Shown here piece after piece: positions 1 to 8,766 of a stretch of DNA of 64,000 bases. The position numbers and the translations under genes are program-made. Source of the DNA: Clostridium bovifaecis (lineage in GTDB: Bacteria > Bacillota > Clostridia > Clostridiales > Clostridiaceae); the NCBI GenBank assembly GCA_009738435.1, contig CP046522.1:651249-715248 (forward strand). Reading direction: 5' to 3'. The notes below the pieces were generated by a model, which made no database searches, was not told the DNA's origin, and saw only the letters and a program-made list of their open reading frames with translations. Each line of letters opens with the position of its first letter. The stretch's first letter is position 1.

Positions 1-2
1 AT

Positions 3-1271
3 CTGGCAGAGAAACTGTCAAAAAGAGGGGTAAATATATTAGGAACTAAATTTGAGTCTATTGATTTAGCTGAGGACAGAGATAAATTCAGAAATCTATT
101 AGAGGAGCTAGGTATAAAAACGCCAACGGGAAAAGCTGTGACTAATATAGAAGAAGCGTATCAAGTAGTGGAGAGTTTAGGGTATCCAGTTATAGTTAGA
201 CCTTCTTATGTAATAGGGGGAAGGGCTATGGAAGTTATATATGACAAGGCAGCGCTAGAAAAATACATGAAGGAAGCGGTAAGCCTAGAAAATGGTCATA
301 ACATAATCGTAGACAAATATGTAAAAGGCACAGAGATAGAAGTAGATGCCATAGCTGATGGAGAAGAAATTTTAATTCCAGGAATAATGGAGCACGTAGA
401 AAGAACAGGAGTACACTCAGGAGACAGCATAACAGTATATCCGCCTATAACTTTAAAAGAAGAAACTGTGGCCAAATTGGTAGAAAACACTAAAAGAATA
501 GCAAAGGCGTTAAATACAGTAGGCCTTATAAATATTCAGTATGTTTTTGATGGAAAGAATGTTTATGTTATTGAAGTTAATCCAAGGGCATCTAGAACTG
601 TTCCAATACTAAGTAAGGTAACAGGAGTTCCAATGGTAAATATAGCAGTACAAACTATGCTTGGAAGAAAGCTAAAGGATATGGATTATGGAACAGGGCT
701 TATGAAAGAAAACTCTATATGCGCAGTTAAGGTACCTGTATTCTCTAATGAAAAGCTTGCTGATGTTGATACTTATTTAGGACCAGAGATGAAATCAACT
801 GGAGAAGTTTTGGGAACTGACTATGATTTAGATAAGGCGATTTATAAAGGATTTATTGGGGCAGGAATAAGCATAGAAACTGAAGGATCCATATATGTTT
901 CTCTTAAAGATGTAGATAAGACAGAAGGAACAAGTATAATAAAGGAATATTATGATTTAGGGTTTAAAATCTACAGTTCAGAAGGAACTGGAGAAGTGTT
1001 GAGAGAAAATAACATTCAGTGTGAAATAGTAGATATACACAGATTGTTTGATTTAATAAGTAAAAGAAAAATAAAACTAATAATAAATACTCCTACTAAG
1101 GGTAATGATAATGGCAGTGGAGGATTCAAAATTAGAAGGAAAAGTGCTGAATACAAGGTGCCTGTGTTTACGTGCATAGATACAGCAAAAATATTTTTAA
1201 GAACAATTAGGTTAATTAAGGGAAATGGGAAAGTAGAGTATAGGCCTTTAAATGAATATTTTGCTAGCTAA
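3..1271 (+). CDS. carB: Carbamoyl-phosphate synthase large subunit, C-terminal part (cut by window edge)
   Basis: The reading frame is open from base 3, so the N-terminal part lies outside the window. The visible 422 residues are the second half of an approximately 1,070-residue enzyme. They begin in the second ATP-grasp half (LAEKLSKRGVNILGTKFES, then a D-R-D-K-F segment; VRPSYVIGGRAMEVIYD; IEVNPRASRTVP) and end in an MGS-like allosteric domain (about the last 140 residues, with YSSEGTGEVLRE). The family makes carbamoyl phosphate from bicarbonate, ATP and glutamine-derived ammonia, together with the CarA amidotransferase, for pyrimidine and arginine synthesis. A strong terminator follows at once, so carB is the last gene of its transcript. 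Family identity is clear; the pathway (arginine or pyrimidine) cannot be told from here. Confidence 0.95.
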   Translation: MAEKLSKRGVNILGTKFESIDLAEDRDKFRNLLEELGIKTPTGKAVTNIEEAYQVVESLGYPVIVRPSYVIGGRAMEVIYDKAALEKYMKEAVSLENGHNIIVDKYVKGTEIEVDAIADGEEILIPGIMEHVERTGVHSGDSITVYPPITLKEETVAKLVENTKRIAKALNTVGLINIQYVFDGKNVYVIEVNPRASRTVPILSKVTGVPMVNIAVQTMLGRKLKDMDYGTGLMKENSICAVKVPVFSNEKLADVDTYLGPEMKSTGEVLGTDYDLDKAIYKGFIGAGISIETEGSIYVSLKDVDKTEGTSIIKEYYDLGFKIYSSEGTGEVLRENNIQCEIVDIHRLFDLISKRKIKLIINTPTKGNDNGSGGFKIRRKSAEYKVPVFTCIDTAKIFLRTIRLIKGNGKVEYRPLNEYFAS

Positions 1272-1275
1272 CAGT

Positions 1276-1316
1276 AAAAAGAGTTAAGATTTTTGAAATC
1301 TTAGCTCTTTTTCTGT
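1276..1316 (+). terminator. Rho-independent terminator after carB
   Basis: An A-rich stem (AAAAAGAG, then TAAGATTT) pairs with AAATCTTA and CTCTTTTT across a short loop, ending in a T run. It starts five bases after the carB stop codon. Confidence 0.8.
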
Positions 1317-1361
1317 ATAATATATTTGTTAAAAGGCAGACAATAGTATTATAATTATAAT

Positions 1362-1492
1362 ATAAGAAAAATGCGACGCAATTTTCTTCTTAATCACTAA
1401 TCACTAGTCGCTATTGGATAAATCAATGATTCAAATGTTAGCGATTATGGATTAGAGACTAGCGATTGCTTCTAGAGCTGCGTCGCAAAATA
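1362..1492. repeat. Interspersed imperfect palindrome, copy 1
   Basis: Outer arms GCGACGCA (1373-1380) and TGCGTCGC (1479-1486) are exact inverted repeats. The inner arms are built from the words CTAATCACTAGTCGCTA and TAGCGATTATGGATTAG. The same vocabulary (CTAGTCACTAATC, ATTAGCGATTAG, GAGACTAG) recurs at about 57523-57600 and 62684-62750. It carries no open frame of note, so it may be a MITE-like or REP-like element. The outer arms also resemble the hairpin at 43915-43939. Confidence 0.55.
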
Positions 1493-1549
1493 TTTCTAGT
1501 GTGTAGTAATTATATTAAAGGGTTAGTTCTTAGGTCGGGAGGTGACTCA

Positions 1550-2416
1550 ATGCCAAAGCCTAGTATTTTTAGTAGGGATTATGATGAAAAGATGAAGAAG
1601 AGAAAAAGAAGAAGGATAGTAATATTCATATCTCTTTTAGTTGTTGCTTTAGTAGTTTTGTTTAATGCAAGTATAAGCAATATGCTTGGGAAAAAGACTA
1701 AATCAGGGTTTGCAAATATTAAAGAAAAAATAACTTCTATATCTAATATTAAGTTTTTTAGCAAAGCTAAAGATGAAGATAAAGAGAATAAGAATAGTAA
1801 TGTTAAAGAAGATATTAGTAAAAACAACCAAGATGCTAAAAGTAATCAGATTAAAAATAATGCAAACCAAAAACCAATAAAGAAAGAAGTTCCTAAGACT
1901 GGTAGTTATTCTATTAAGCTTTCAAATGAAGAAGAAATAAAATTAATATATAGTATAGTAAATAATGAAAAACAATATACTCAGGTTCTTCCAAAGGGAA
2001 TTAGCTATGATATAAGCCCATCTAAAAAGAATGTAGTTATAATAGAAAATAAAACTCAAAATATGATATTAATTGATATCAATGGTACCCAAAAAGATAT
2101 TACTAAAAAAGAATATATATCAAGCAAAGGAGACATATTTAAAAAAGATTATATTTTAAAACAGAGTGCTAGCTACATATGGTGCGCTTCACCAAAATAC
2201 TTAAATGAAGATAATATAATATATGTTTCTCAATTACCTTGGTTTAATAAAGTAAACCAAAGATACCTCTGGAAATATAGCATAAGTAATAATCAGTATT
2301 ATCATAATTTATCTCCAAACGGAGGAGAACTTTCAGGTGTGGATATAAAATATGGAGCTAATACTTCGCATGGATTAGAGGTACTAGTTGATGGAGTGAA
2401 GAATATTATAAAGTAG
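1550..2416 (+). CDS. Membrane-anchored protein of unknown function
   Basis: 288 residues. The start is the ATG at 1550, preceded by GGGAGGTG at 1537-1544; an upstream in-frame start exists but has no ribosome binding site. A very basic N-terminus (KMKKRKRRR, about residues 15-23) is followed by one membrane helix (IVIFISLLVVALVVLF, about 24-40) and a Lys/Asn/Asp-rich linker (about 60-120). A roughly 170-residue outer domain follows with short repeated strands (VLPKGISYDISPSKKNVVII, YIWCASPKYLNEDNIIYVSQ) that suggest a beta-propeller-like sensor fold. The topology predicts a type II protein with most of its mass outside the cell. I do not recognise a characterised family. The next gene starts 21 bases on, so the two are probably co-transcribed. 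Confidence 0.75.
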   Translation: MPKPSIFSRDYDEKMKKRKRRRIVIFISLLVVALVVLFNASISNMLGKKTKSGFANIKEKITSISNIKFFSKAKDEDKENKNSNVKEDISKNNQDAKSNQIKNNANQKPIKKEVPKTGSYSIKLSNEEEIKLIYSIVNNEKQYTQVLPKGISYDISPSKKNVVIIENKTQNMILIDINGTQKDITKKEYISSKGDIFKKDYILKQSASYIWCASPKYLNEDNIIYVSQLPWFNKVNQRYLWKYSISNNQYYHNLSPNGGELSGVDIKYGANTSHGLEVLVDGVKNIIK

Positions 2417-2437
2417 AATAAGGATGGTTTAAGAATA

Positions 2438-3220
2438 TTGGATATAGGTATTTCGTCGGCGTGTTTTTACCCTAATATAAATTTGGAAGATAGTATAAAA
2501 TTAATGAAGAGCTTAGGTTTTAATAAGGGAGAAGTTTTCTTTAATTGTCCAAGTGAATTCACTAAGGAATTTTCAGAAAGGCTCTTAGAAGAAAGTGAAA
2601 AATCTAGGTTTATTATAAACTCTGTTCATGCATTTTCATCTTCTTTTGAGCCATATATTTTTGACAGCTATAAAAGAAGAAAAGATGATATGTTAAAGTA
2701 TTTTAAAGATGTATGTAAGGCAGGAAAAACTTTAGGAGCTAAGTCTTATACTTTTCATGGTATGAGAAAAATAGATAACAGATTTCTAAATGAAAAGCAT
2801 GTAATTGATACATATAATGAATTGATATACATATCAGAAGAGATAGGAATAAAGTTAGCTCAAGAAAATGTATCTTGGTGTATGTCGTCAGAACTTAGTT
2901 TCTTAGAAATGCTTCAAAGCAAGTGTAAACATCCTATAAGCTTTACTTTAGACATAAAGCAGGCCTATAGAGCAGGAATATCTCCAGAAAGCTATATAGA
3001 TGTAATGGGGAAAAGGATAGTAAACCTTCATTTAAATGATAGGGATGATAAAAACTCTTGTTTGATTCCTGGAAAGGGAATGGTAGACTATAGTAAAATA
3101 TTTAAAAAACTGAAGGATATAGAATACAGAGGAATAGGGATATTAGAGGTGTATAGTGATAATTTCTCGGAATACAAAGAATTGATAGAGGGTAGACAAT
3201 ATTTAACAAAAATTCAATAA
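2438..3220 (+). CDS. Sugar phosphate isomerase/epimerase-like TIM-barrel protein
   Basis: 260 residues starting at a TTG (2438) with AAGGATGG 10-18 bases upstream. It has the layout of the xylose-isomerase-like / AP-endonuclease-2 TIM barrel: MDIGISSACFYPN (strand 1), INSVHAFSSSFEP, AKSYTFHGMRK, KLAQENVSW, FTLDIKQAYRAG, and NLHLNDR followed by an IPGKGMVDY segment near the end. His, Glu and Asp at strand ends are the usual metal ligands of this superfamily. Members isomerise or epimerise sugars or act on inositols. The substrate cannot be read from the sequence and there is no sugar operon nearby. The fold assignment is confident; the function is not. Confidence 0.75.
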   Translation: MDIGISSACFYPNINLEDSIKLMKSLGFNKGEVFFNCPSEFTKEFSERLLEESEKSRFIINSVHAFSSSFEPYIFDSYKRRKDDMLKYFKDVCKAGKTLGAKSYTFHGMRKIDNRFLNEKHVIDTYNELIYISEEIGIKLAQENVSWCMSSELSFLEMLQSKCKHPISFTLDIKQAYRAGISPESYIDVMGKRIVNLHLNDRDDKNSCLIPGKGMVDYSKIFKKLKDIEYRGIGILEVYSDNFSEYKELIEGRQYLTKIQ

Positions 3221-3301
3221 ATAATTTTTTATATAAAATCATTGTTGTAATATAAAATTTTTAGTATATAATTATTATTATGATAAAATAAGAATATATA
3301 T

Positions 3302-3331
3302 TTGTAAAAAAAGTATATTGTGTGTTATAAT
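3302..3331 (+). promoter_or_regulatory. Candidate sigma-A promoter for tig
   Basis: TTGTAA (3302-3307), an 18-base spacer, then TATAAT (3326-3331), about 48 bases before the tig start codon. The -10 is perfect and the -35 matches four of six. Confidence 0.5.
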
Positions 3332-3378
3332 ATATGAAGTCAAAATAAGTATTTACGGTGATTGGGAGGAAAAACTTA

Positions 3379-4671
3379 ATGAACACTAAAATTGAAAAAG
3401 TAGAAAATAATATTGTAAAATTAGAAATAACAGTTGACAAAGCAAAATTTAATGAAGCTATACAAAAAGCATACAAAAAAAATGTTGGAAGATTTAATAT
3501 TTCTGGATTCAGAAAAGGAAAAGCTCCATTAAACATAATAAAAAGATATTATGGAGAAGGAGTATTTTATGAAGATGCTATAAATTACTGTTGTGAAGAT
3601 ACATATCCAAAAGCTGTAGAAGAACACAACTTATCACCAGTTGATTATCCTAAAATAGACATAGTTGAAATTGGATCAGATAAAGATTTTGTTTATACTG
3701 CTGAAGTTACAGTTAGACCAGAAGTAAAAATTAACGACTATAAAGGATTAGAAGTTAAAAAAGTTTCATATACTGTAAATGATGAAGACGTTGAAAAACA
3801 ATTAAAGAGCATGCAAGAAAAGAATGCAAGAGTATCAGTTAAAGAAGAAGGTACCGTTCAAAAAGGCGATATCGCTATAATAGATTTCAAAGGATACATA
3901 GATGATGTAGCATTTGAAGGTGGAGAAGCAGCTGATTATTCACTAGAAATTGGATCAGGTACATTCATAGATACTTTTGAAGATCAGTTAGTTGGTCTAA
4001 AGGCAGGAGAAGAAAAGGATGTAAATGTTACTTTCCCAGAAAACTACGGAAGAGAAGAATTAAATGGAAAGCCAGCAGTATTTAAGATAAAGGTTAAAGA
4101 AATAAAAACAAAAGAATTACCAGCTCTAGATGATGAATTTGCTAAAGAAGTATCAGAGTTTGATACATTAGATGAGTTAAAAAATGATACAAGAAAGAAA
4201 TTAGAAGAAGGAAATAAAGCAAGAGAAAAAGCTGAATATGAGGAAGCTGTTATAGAAGCTGTATGTGAAAAGGCTGAAGTTGAAATTCCAGCAGTGATGA
4301 TAGAAAAAGAAATAGATATGATGCTTAAAGATTTAGAAATGAGATTAAAGTATCAAGGATTAGATCTTGAATCATACTATCAATATACAAACAACACAGA
4401 AGAAAAAGTTAGAGAATACATGAAAGAAACAGCTGAAAAGAGAGTAAAAACAGAATTAGTTCTTGAAAAGATAGTTAAAGATGAAAATATAGTAGCTTCT
4501 GAAGAAGAAATAAAAGAAAAAGCTATGGAAATGGCAAAACAGTATGGAAGTAACGAACCAGAAAAGTTAGTAGATGTTATAATTGGATCACAAAAAGAAA
4601 TGTTAGTTACTCAAATAGTAAATGAAAAGGCTATAGAGCTTTTAGTGAATAACAGCAAAGAAATTGCATAG
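3379..4671 (+). CDS. tig: Trigger factor (ribosome-associated chaperone and prolyl isomerase)
   Basis: 430 residues, the normal family length. The ATG at 3379 follows GGGAGGA. Domain order is standard. The ribosome-binding N-domain carries the signature GFRKGKAP at residues 43-50. An FKBP-type peptidyl-prolyl isomerase domain spans about 150-245 ([33 protein letters not shown]). An alpha-helical chaperone C-domain (about 250-430) is rich in Lys and Glu. Trigger factor binds ribosomal protein L23 at the tunnel exit and shields nascent chains. Its place directly upstream of clpP and clpX is conserved in many bacteria and links folding to degradation. It ends in its own terminator. Confidence 0.97.
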   Translation: MNTKIEKVENNIVKLEITVDKAKFNEAIQKAYKKNVGRFNISGFRKGKAPLNIIKRYYGEGVFYEDAINYCCEDTYPKAVEEHNLSPVDYPKIDIVEIGSDKDFVYTAEVTVRPEVKINDYKGLEVKKVSYTVNDEDVEKQLKSMQEKNARVSVKEEGTVQKGDIAIIDFKGYIDDVAFEGGEAADYSLEIGSGTFIDTFEDQLVGLKAGEEKDVNVTFPENYGREELNGKPAVFKIKVKEIKTKELPALDDEFAKEVSEFDTLDELKNDTRKKLEEGNKAREKAEYEEAVIEAVCEKAEVEIPAVMIEKEIDMMLKDLEMRLKYQGLDLESYYQYTNNTEEKVREYMKETAEKRVKTELVLEKIVKDENIVASEEEIKEKAMEMAKQYGSNEPEKLVDVIIGSQKEMLVTQIVNEKAIELLVNNSKEIA

Positions 4672-4688
4672 CATAAAGAGGTAGAGCT

Positions 4689-4720
4689 AATTGCCAGAAA
4701 ATTTTCTGGCAATTAATTTT
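4689..4720 (+). terminator. Terminator between tig and clpP
   Basis: A perfect 26-base palindrome (arms AATTGCCAGAAAA / TTTTCTGGCAATT) followed by AATTTT. It may attenuate rather than fully separate tig from clpP. Confidence 0.75.
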
Positions 4721-4806
4721 ACAATAAATTATAAAAATTATGAATATCATAGACAATATAGGTGATAATTTTAAAGAGTAGATTATTAAAAGGAGGAAGG
4801 ATTTGT

Positions 4807-5393
4807 ATGAGTTTAGTACCAGTAGTAGTTGAACAGACTAATAGAGGAGAAAGATCTTACGACATTTATTCTAGATTATTAAAAGACAGAATAGTCTTTC
4901 TTGGAGAGGAAGTAAATGATGTAACAGCTAGCTTAGTTGTGGCACAATTGTTATTCTTAGAAGGAGAAGATCCAGATAAAGATATTTATCTATATATAAT
5001 AGCCCTGGTGGTTCAATTACAGCTGGAATGGCTATATATGATACAATGCAATATATAAAGCCAGATGTATCAACCATATGTGTTGGTATGGCTGCTTCAA
5101 TGGGTGCATTCCTTTTAGCTGCAGGTGCAAAGGGGAAAAGATTTGCCCTTCCTAATAGCGAAATAATGATTCACCAACCTCTAGGAGGGTTCCAAGGTCA
5201 GGCTACAGATATTGATATTCATGCTAGAAGAATTATAAGAATTAAAGAAAAATTAAATCAAATATTAAGTGAAAGAACAGGCAAACCTTTAGAGCAAATA
5301 CAAAGAGATGTTGAGAGAGATAACTTCATGGAGGCTTATGAAGCTAAGGAGTACGGCTTAATTGATGATGTTATAACTAACAGAAAGAAATAA
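4807..5393 (+). pseudogene. clpP: ATP-dependent Clp protease proteolytic subunit ClpP, one-base frameshift
   Basis: The ATG at 4807 follows AAAGGAGGAAG. The first frame gives a normal ClpP start ([20 protein letters not shown] ... DIYLYI). After base 4998 it runs into a nonsense tail and stops at 5058. The rest ([20 protein letters not shown] onward) continues in the -1 frame to 5393. Adding one A at 4998-4999 (ATAAT to ATAAAT) restores the invariant NSPGGS segment and a 195-residue protein of normal length. The catalytic Ser (GMAASMGAF), His (IMIHQPLGG) and Asp (GLIDDV) all survive. ClpP forms the 14-subunit chamber that degrades substrates fed by ClpX, whose gene is next. The remainder is perfectly conserved, so this is most likely a sequencing error. 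Confidence 0.9.
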
Positions 5394-5412
5394 ACCCTAG
5401 TGAGGTGTTGGG

Positions 5413-6705
5413 ATGTCTAAATACGATGATAAAAAACAACTAAAATGTTCCTTTTGCGGCAAGGGACAGGAGCAAGTTAGAAGATTGATTGCAGGACCTG
5501 GGGTATATATATGTGATGAATGTATAGATCTTTGTTCCGAAATAATAGAAGATGAGTTTGAAGAGAATGCACAAGTTGATTTAACTTCTCTTCCAAAACC
5601 AAGCGAAATTAAATCTTATCTTGATCAATATGTAATAGGTCAAGATGATGCTAAAAAAGCATTATCAGTTGCAGTTTATAACCATTATAAGAGAATAAAC
5701 TCAGCTATTGATGTAGATGATGTAGAACTTCAGAAAAGTAATATACTTCTTTTGGGACCTACTGGTTCTGGAAAAACATTGTTAGCTCAAACTTTAGCTA
5801 AGCTTCTTAATGTACCATTTGCTATAGCTGATGCAACTACATTAACTGAGGCAGGATATGTTGGAGAAGATGTTGAAAACATATTATTAAAACTAATCCA
5901 AAATGCAGAGTATGACATAGAGAAGGCTGAAAGAGGAATAATTTATATTGATGAAATAGATAAAATAGCTAGAAAGTCAGAAAATCCTTCAATAACAAGA
6001 GATGTATCAGGAGAAGGCGTGCAACAAGCATTATTAAAGATATTGGAAGGTACGGTAGCTTCTGTTCCTCCACAAGGTGGAAGAAAGCATCCTCATCAAG
6101 AATTTATACAAATAAATACATCAAATATACTATTTATTTGCGGCGGTGCCTTTGATGGTGTTGATAAGATCATAGCAAAAAGAACTAGAAAAAGTTCTTT
6201 GGGATTTGGTTCAGAAGTGCAATCCAAGGATGATAAAGATGTTGGAGATCTATTAAAAAACATAGTTCCTGGGGATTTATTAAAGTTTGGACTTATACCT
6301 GAATTTGTAGGAAGGTTGCCAATACTAGTTACTCTTCAGTCACTTGATACTGAAGCTCTTGTTAGAATTTTAAAAGAACCAAAAAATGCTTTAGTAAAAC
6401 AATATCAAAAGCTATTATTAATGGACAATGTTGAATTAGAATTTAAAGATGAAGCCTTAAAATTGATTGCAGCTGAAGCTATTGAAAGAAAAACAGGTGC
6501 TAGAGGACTTAGAGCCATAATTGAAGATATGATGAGAGATATAATGTTTGATATACCTTCAAAAACGGATATAAAGAAAGTTACAATAAGTGAGGAAACA
6601 GTCAAAACTAAGCAACCTGAAATTACTTTAACTGATGGAGAAGAAAGACCAGCGATTGCTCAGCCTAAACGTAAAAGAAAGAAAAAAGGCCCTGAAACAG
6701 CATAA
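5413..6705 (+). CDS. clpX: ATP-dependent unfoldase ClpX
   Basis: 430 residues, full length. The ATG at 5413 has a GAGGTG ribosome binding site, 19 bases after clpP. The N-terminal C4 zinc domain (CSFCGK ... CDECIDLC, residues about 12-40) is followed by an AAA+ module with Walker A GPTGSGKT, Walker [12 protein letters not shown], the GYVGEDVE pore-1 loop, a sensor/arginine-finger region (EFVGRLPI) and GARGLRAI in the small domain. The Lys-rich C-terminal tail ([10 protein letters not shown]) is poorly conserved. ClpX recognises and unfolds tagged or damaged proteins and threads them into ClpP. It is probably transcribed with clpP. Confidence 0.97.
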   Translation: MSKYDDKKQLKCSFCGKGQEQVRRLIAGPGVYICDECIDLCSEIIEDEFEENAQVDLTSLPKPSEIKSYLDQYVIGQDDAKKALSVAVYNHYKRINSAIDVDDVELQKSNILLLGPTGSGKTLLAQTLAKLLNVPFAIADATTLTEAGYVGEDVENILLKLIQNAEYDIEKAERGIIYIDEIDKIARKSENPSITRDVSGEGVQQALLKILEGTVASVPPQGGRKHPHQEFIQINTSNILFICGGAFDGVDKIIAKRTRKSSLGFGSEVQSKDDKDVGDLLKNIVPGDLLKFGLIPEFVGRLPILVTLQSLDTEALVRILKEPKNALVKQYQKLLLMDNVELEFKDEALKLIAAEAIERKTGARGLRAIIEDMMRDIMFDIPSKTDIKKVTISEETVKTKQPEITLTDGEERPAIAQPKRKRKKKGPETA

Positions 6706-6782
6706 AGTTAGGTAGAGAGTTAGAGAATTGAGTAAGTTAGAGTACTAGTTTGAAGTTAAAATTAGAAAATGAGTTTAGAGAG

Positions 6783-6845
6783 TCTAGAAGTTTAGGTAAT
6801 GAACTTATACCTAAATCTTCTAGACCTTTTTATTTCTGAGAAACT
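6783..6845 (+). terminator. Terminator after clpX
   Basis: TCTAGAAGTTTAGGTA pairs with TACCTAAATCTTCTAGA (one bulge), followed by CCTTTTTATTT. It is preceded by a GTTAGAG-rich stretch (6709-6775) with no coding content. Confidence 0.8.
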
Positions 6846-6863
6846 GTATTGAATTATCATTAT

Positions 6864-6892
6864 TTGCACAAAATACAAAAAGAGAATAAATA
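6864..6892 (+). promoter_or_regulatory. Candidate sigma-A promoter for lonB
   Basis: TTGCAC (6864-6869), 17 bases, TAAATA (6887-6892), ending 35 bases before the lonB start codon. Only a moderate match to consensus. Confidence 0.35.
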
Positions 6893-6927
6893 ACTAAAAA
6901 TATAGTATGTGAGGGGATGATGTATCA

Positions 6928-8622
6928 ATGACAGGTTCAGTATTAAGTGTTATAAGCTTAGGTGTGACCATTATCATGGGAATGTATTTTTTTAATGCTC
7001 TTAAAGAACAAAATAGTAATAAAATGATTATAAATAAAGAAAATAGAAAAGAAATGGAAAAGTTAAGAAAAATGCAAAGTTTGAAATTGACCGAACCTCT
7101 TACAGAAAAGAGCAGACCAAGTTCTTTTGAAGAGATAATAGGGCAGGAAAAAGGCATAAGAGCTCTTCAAGCTGCGATATGTGGACCTAATCCTCAGCAT
7201 GTTATAATATATGGTCCCCCTGGAATAGGAAAAACTGCAGCTGCTAGATTAGTACTTGAAGATGCTAAGAAGAGAAAGTTCTCGCCTTTTAAAGAAAGTT
7301 CAAAGTTTATTGAAATAGATGCAACAACTGTAAGATTTGATGATAGAGGAATAGCTGATCCACTTATTGGTTCTGTACATGATCCTATATATCAAGGAGC
7401 AGGTCCTCTTGGAAGTGCAGGAATACCTCAACCTAAGCCAGGAGCAGTAACAAAGGCGCATGGTGGCATATTGTTTATAGATGAAATAGGAGAACTTCAT
7501 CCTGTAGAAATGAATAAACTTCTAAAAGTTATGGAGGATAGAAAAGTATTTTTAGAAAGTGCTTACTATAATTCAGAAGATCCAAACATGCCAGCATACA
7601 TAAAAGAAGTTTTTGATAGTGGTCTCCCAGCGGACTTTAGGCTGATAGGTGCCACTACGAGAAATCCAGAAGAAATATGCCCAGCCATTAGATCCAGATG
7701 CGTTGAAATATATTTTAGGCCTCTTCTTGGAGAAGAAATAGAAATAATAGCCCAAAATGCAGTAGATAAGATAGGGTTTAAAATAGAAGAAAAAGCTAAA
7801 AAATTAGTAGGAAGATATGCAAGCAATGGAAGAGATGCGGTCAGCTTGATACAGTTGGCGTCTGGAATAGCTTTGAATGAAGAAAGAGATGTTGTCCAAG
7901 TTGAAGATATAGAGTGGGTTATAGAAAATGGTCAATACTCTCCAAGACCAGAAAAGAACGTTCCTGAGGAACCACAAATAGGATACGTAAATGGCCTTGC
8001 AGTATATGGTGCTAATATGGGAACAGTTATGGAGATAGAGGCTAGTGCTGTAAAGGTTGTTGGAAAGAGAGGAAAGCTTAAAATAACAGGCATAGTTGAA
8101 GAAGAAGAAATAAGTAGCATGAATAAGAAAGTAACTAGAAAAAGTACCGCTAGGGCATCTATAGAAAATGTTTTAACTGTGCTAGAAAAGATATTTAATA
8201 TAAATTGTGATGACTATGATATTCATGTAAATTTTCCAGGAGGAATGCCTGTAGATGGACCATCTGCGGGAATAAGCATGGTGACGGCGGTTTATAGCGC
8301 GGTAATGGGAGTACCTGTAGATAATAAAGTTGCTATGACAGGTGAAATTTCTATTCATGGAAGAATTAAACCTATAGGAGGAGTAAATGCTAAAATAGCA
8401 GCAGCTAAAAAAGCTGGAGCAAAGACTATAATAATTCCAAAGGAAAACTGGCAGGATAGATTTAAAAATGAAGAAGGAGTTAAAATCATTGCAGTAAGCC
8501 ATATTAAAGATGTAATAAATTCAGCCTTAATAAAAGAAGTTGCAAAAGCGGAAAATGAAAGTACTGTTATAGAAGTAAATTCTAAAATTGATGTCCTTAC
8601 TGCCGAATCTATGATGAATTAA
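6928..8622 (+). CDS. lonB: Membrane-anchored ATP-dependent protease LonB
   Basis: 564 residues. The ATG at 6928 follows GAGGGGATGA; nearby ATGs at 6917 and 6920 are out of frame. One N-terminal membrane helix (about residues 4-22) lies in place of the Lon substrate-binding N-domain. It is followed by an AAA+ module (Walker A GPPGIGKT, 96-103; Walker B ILFIDEIGELH) and a C-terminal Lon protease domain. The Ser-Lys dyad is Ser446 (PVDGPSAG) and Lys489 (GGVNAKIAAAKKAG), 43 residues apart as in all Lon enzymes. In Bacillus, LonB is the sporulation-linked Lon paralogue; a forespore role here is inference. It sits directly upstream of canonical lon, a pairing typical of Firmicutes. Confidence 0.93.
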   Translation: MTGSVLSVISLGVTIIMGMYFFNALKEQNSNKMIINKENRKEMEKLRKMQSLKLTEPLTEKSRPSSFEEIIGQEKGIRALQAAICGPNPQHVIIYGPPGIGKTAAARLVLEDAKKRKFSPFKESSKFIEIDATTVRFDDRGIADPLIGSVHDPIYQGAGPLGSAGIPQPKPGAVTKAHGGILFIDEIGELHPVEMNKLLKVMEDRKVFLESAYYNSEDPNMPAYIKEVFDSGLPADFRLIGATTRNPEEICPAIRSRCVEIYFRPLLGEEIEIIAQNAVDKIGFKIEEKAKKLVGRYASNGRDAVSLIQLASGIALNEERDVVQVEDIEWVIENGQYSPRPEKNVPEEPQIGYVNGLAVYGANMGTVMEIEASAVKVVGKRGKLKITGIVEEEEISSMNKKVTRKSTARASIENVLTVLEKIFNINCDDYDIHVNFPGGMPVDGPSAGISMVTAVYSAVMGVPVDNKVAMTGEISIHGRIKPIGGVNAKIAAAKKAGAKTIIIPKENWQDRFKNEEGVKIIAVSHIKDVINSALIKEVAKAENESTVIEVNSKIDVLTAESMMN

Positions 8623-8668
8623 TCAAGGAACTTTTATTGCAATTAAATAAACACAAAATGAAAATTAA

Positions 8669-8697
8669 TTGAAAAAAACCGTGTTTATGGTTATAAT
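8669..8697 (+). promoter_or_regulatory. Sigma-A promoter for lon
   Basis: TTGAAA (8669-8674), exactly 17 bases, TATAAT (8692-8697). A short inverted repeat, AACC-N8-GGTT, lies inside the spacer and could be an operator. No CIRCE or CtsR box was seen. Confidence 0.6.
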
Positions 8698-8766
8698 AGC
8701 ATAGTATAATTATTTTAATTACAATACATGACATAAGAACAATATAGATAGAAATGAGGGAAATGT

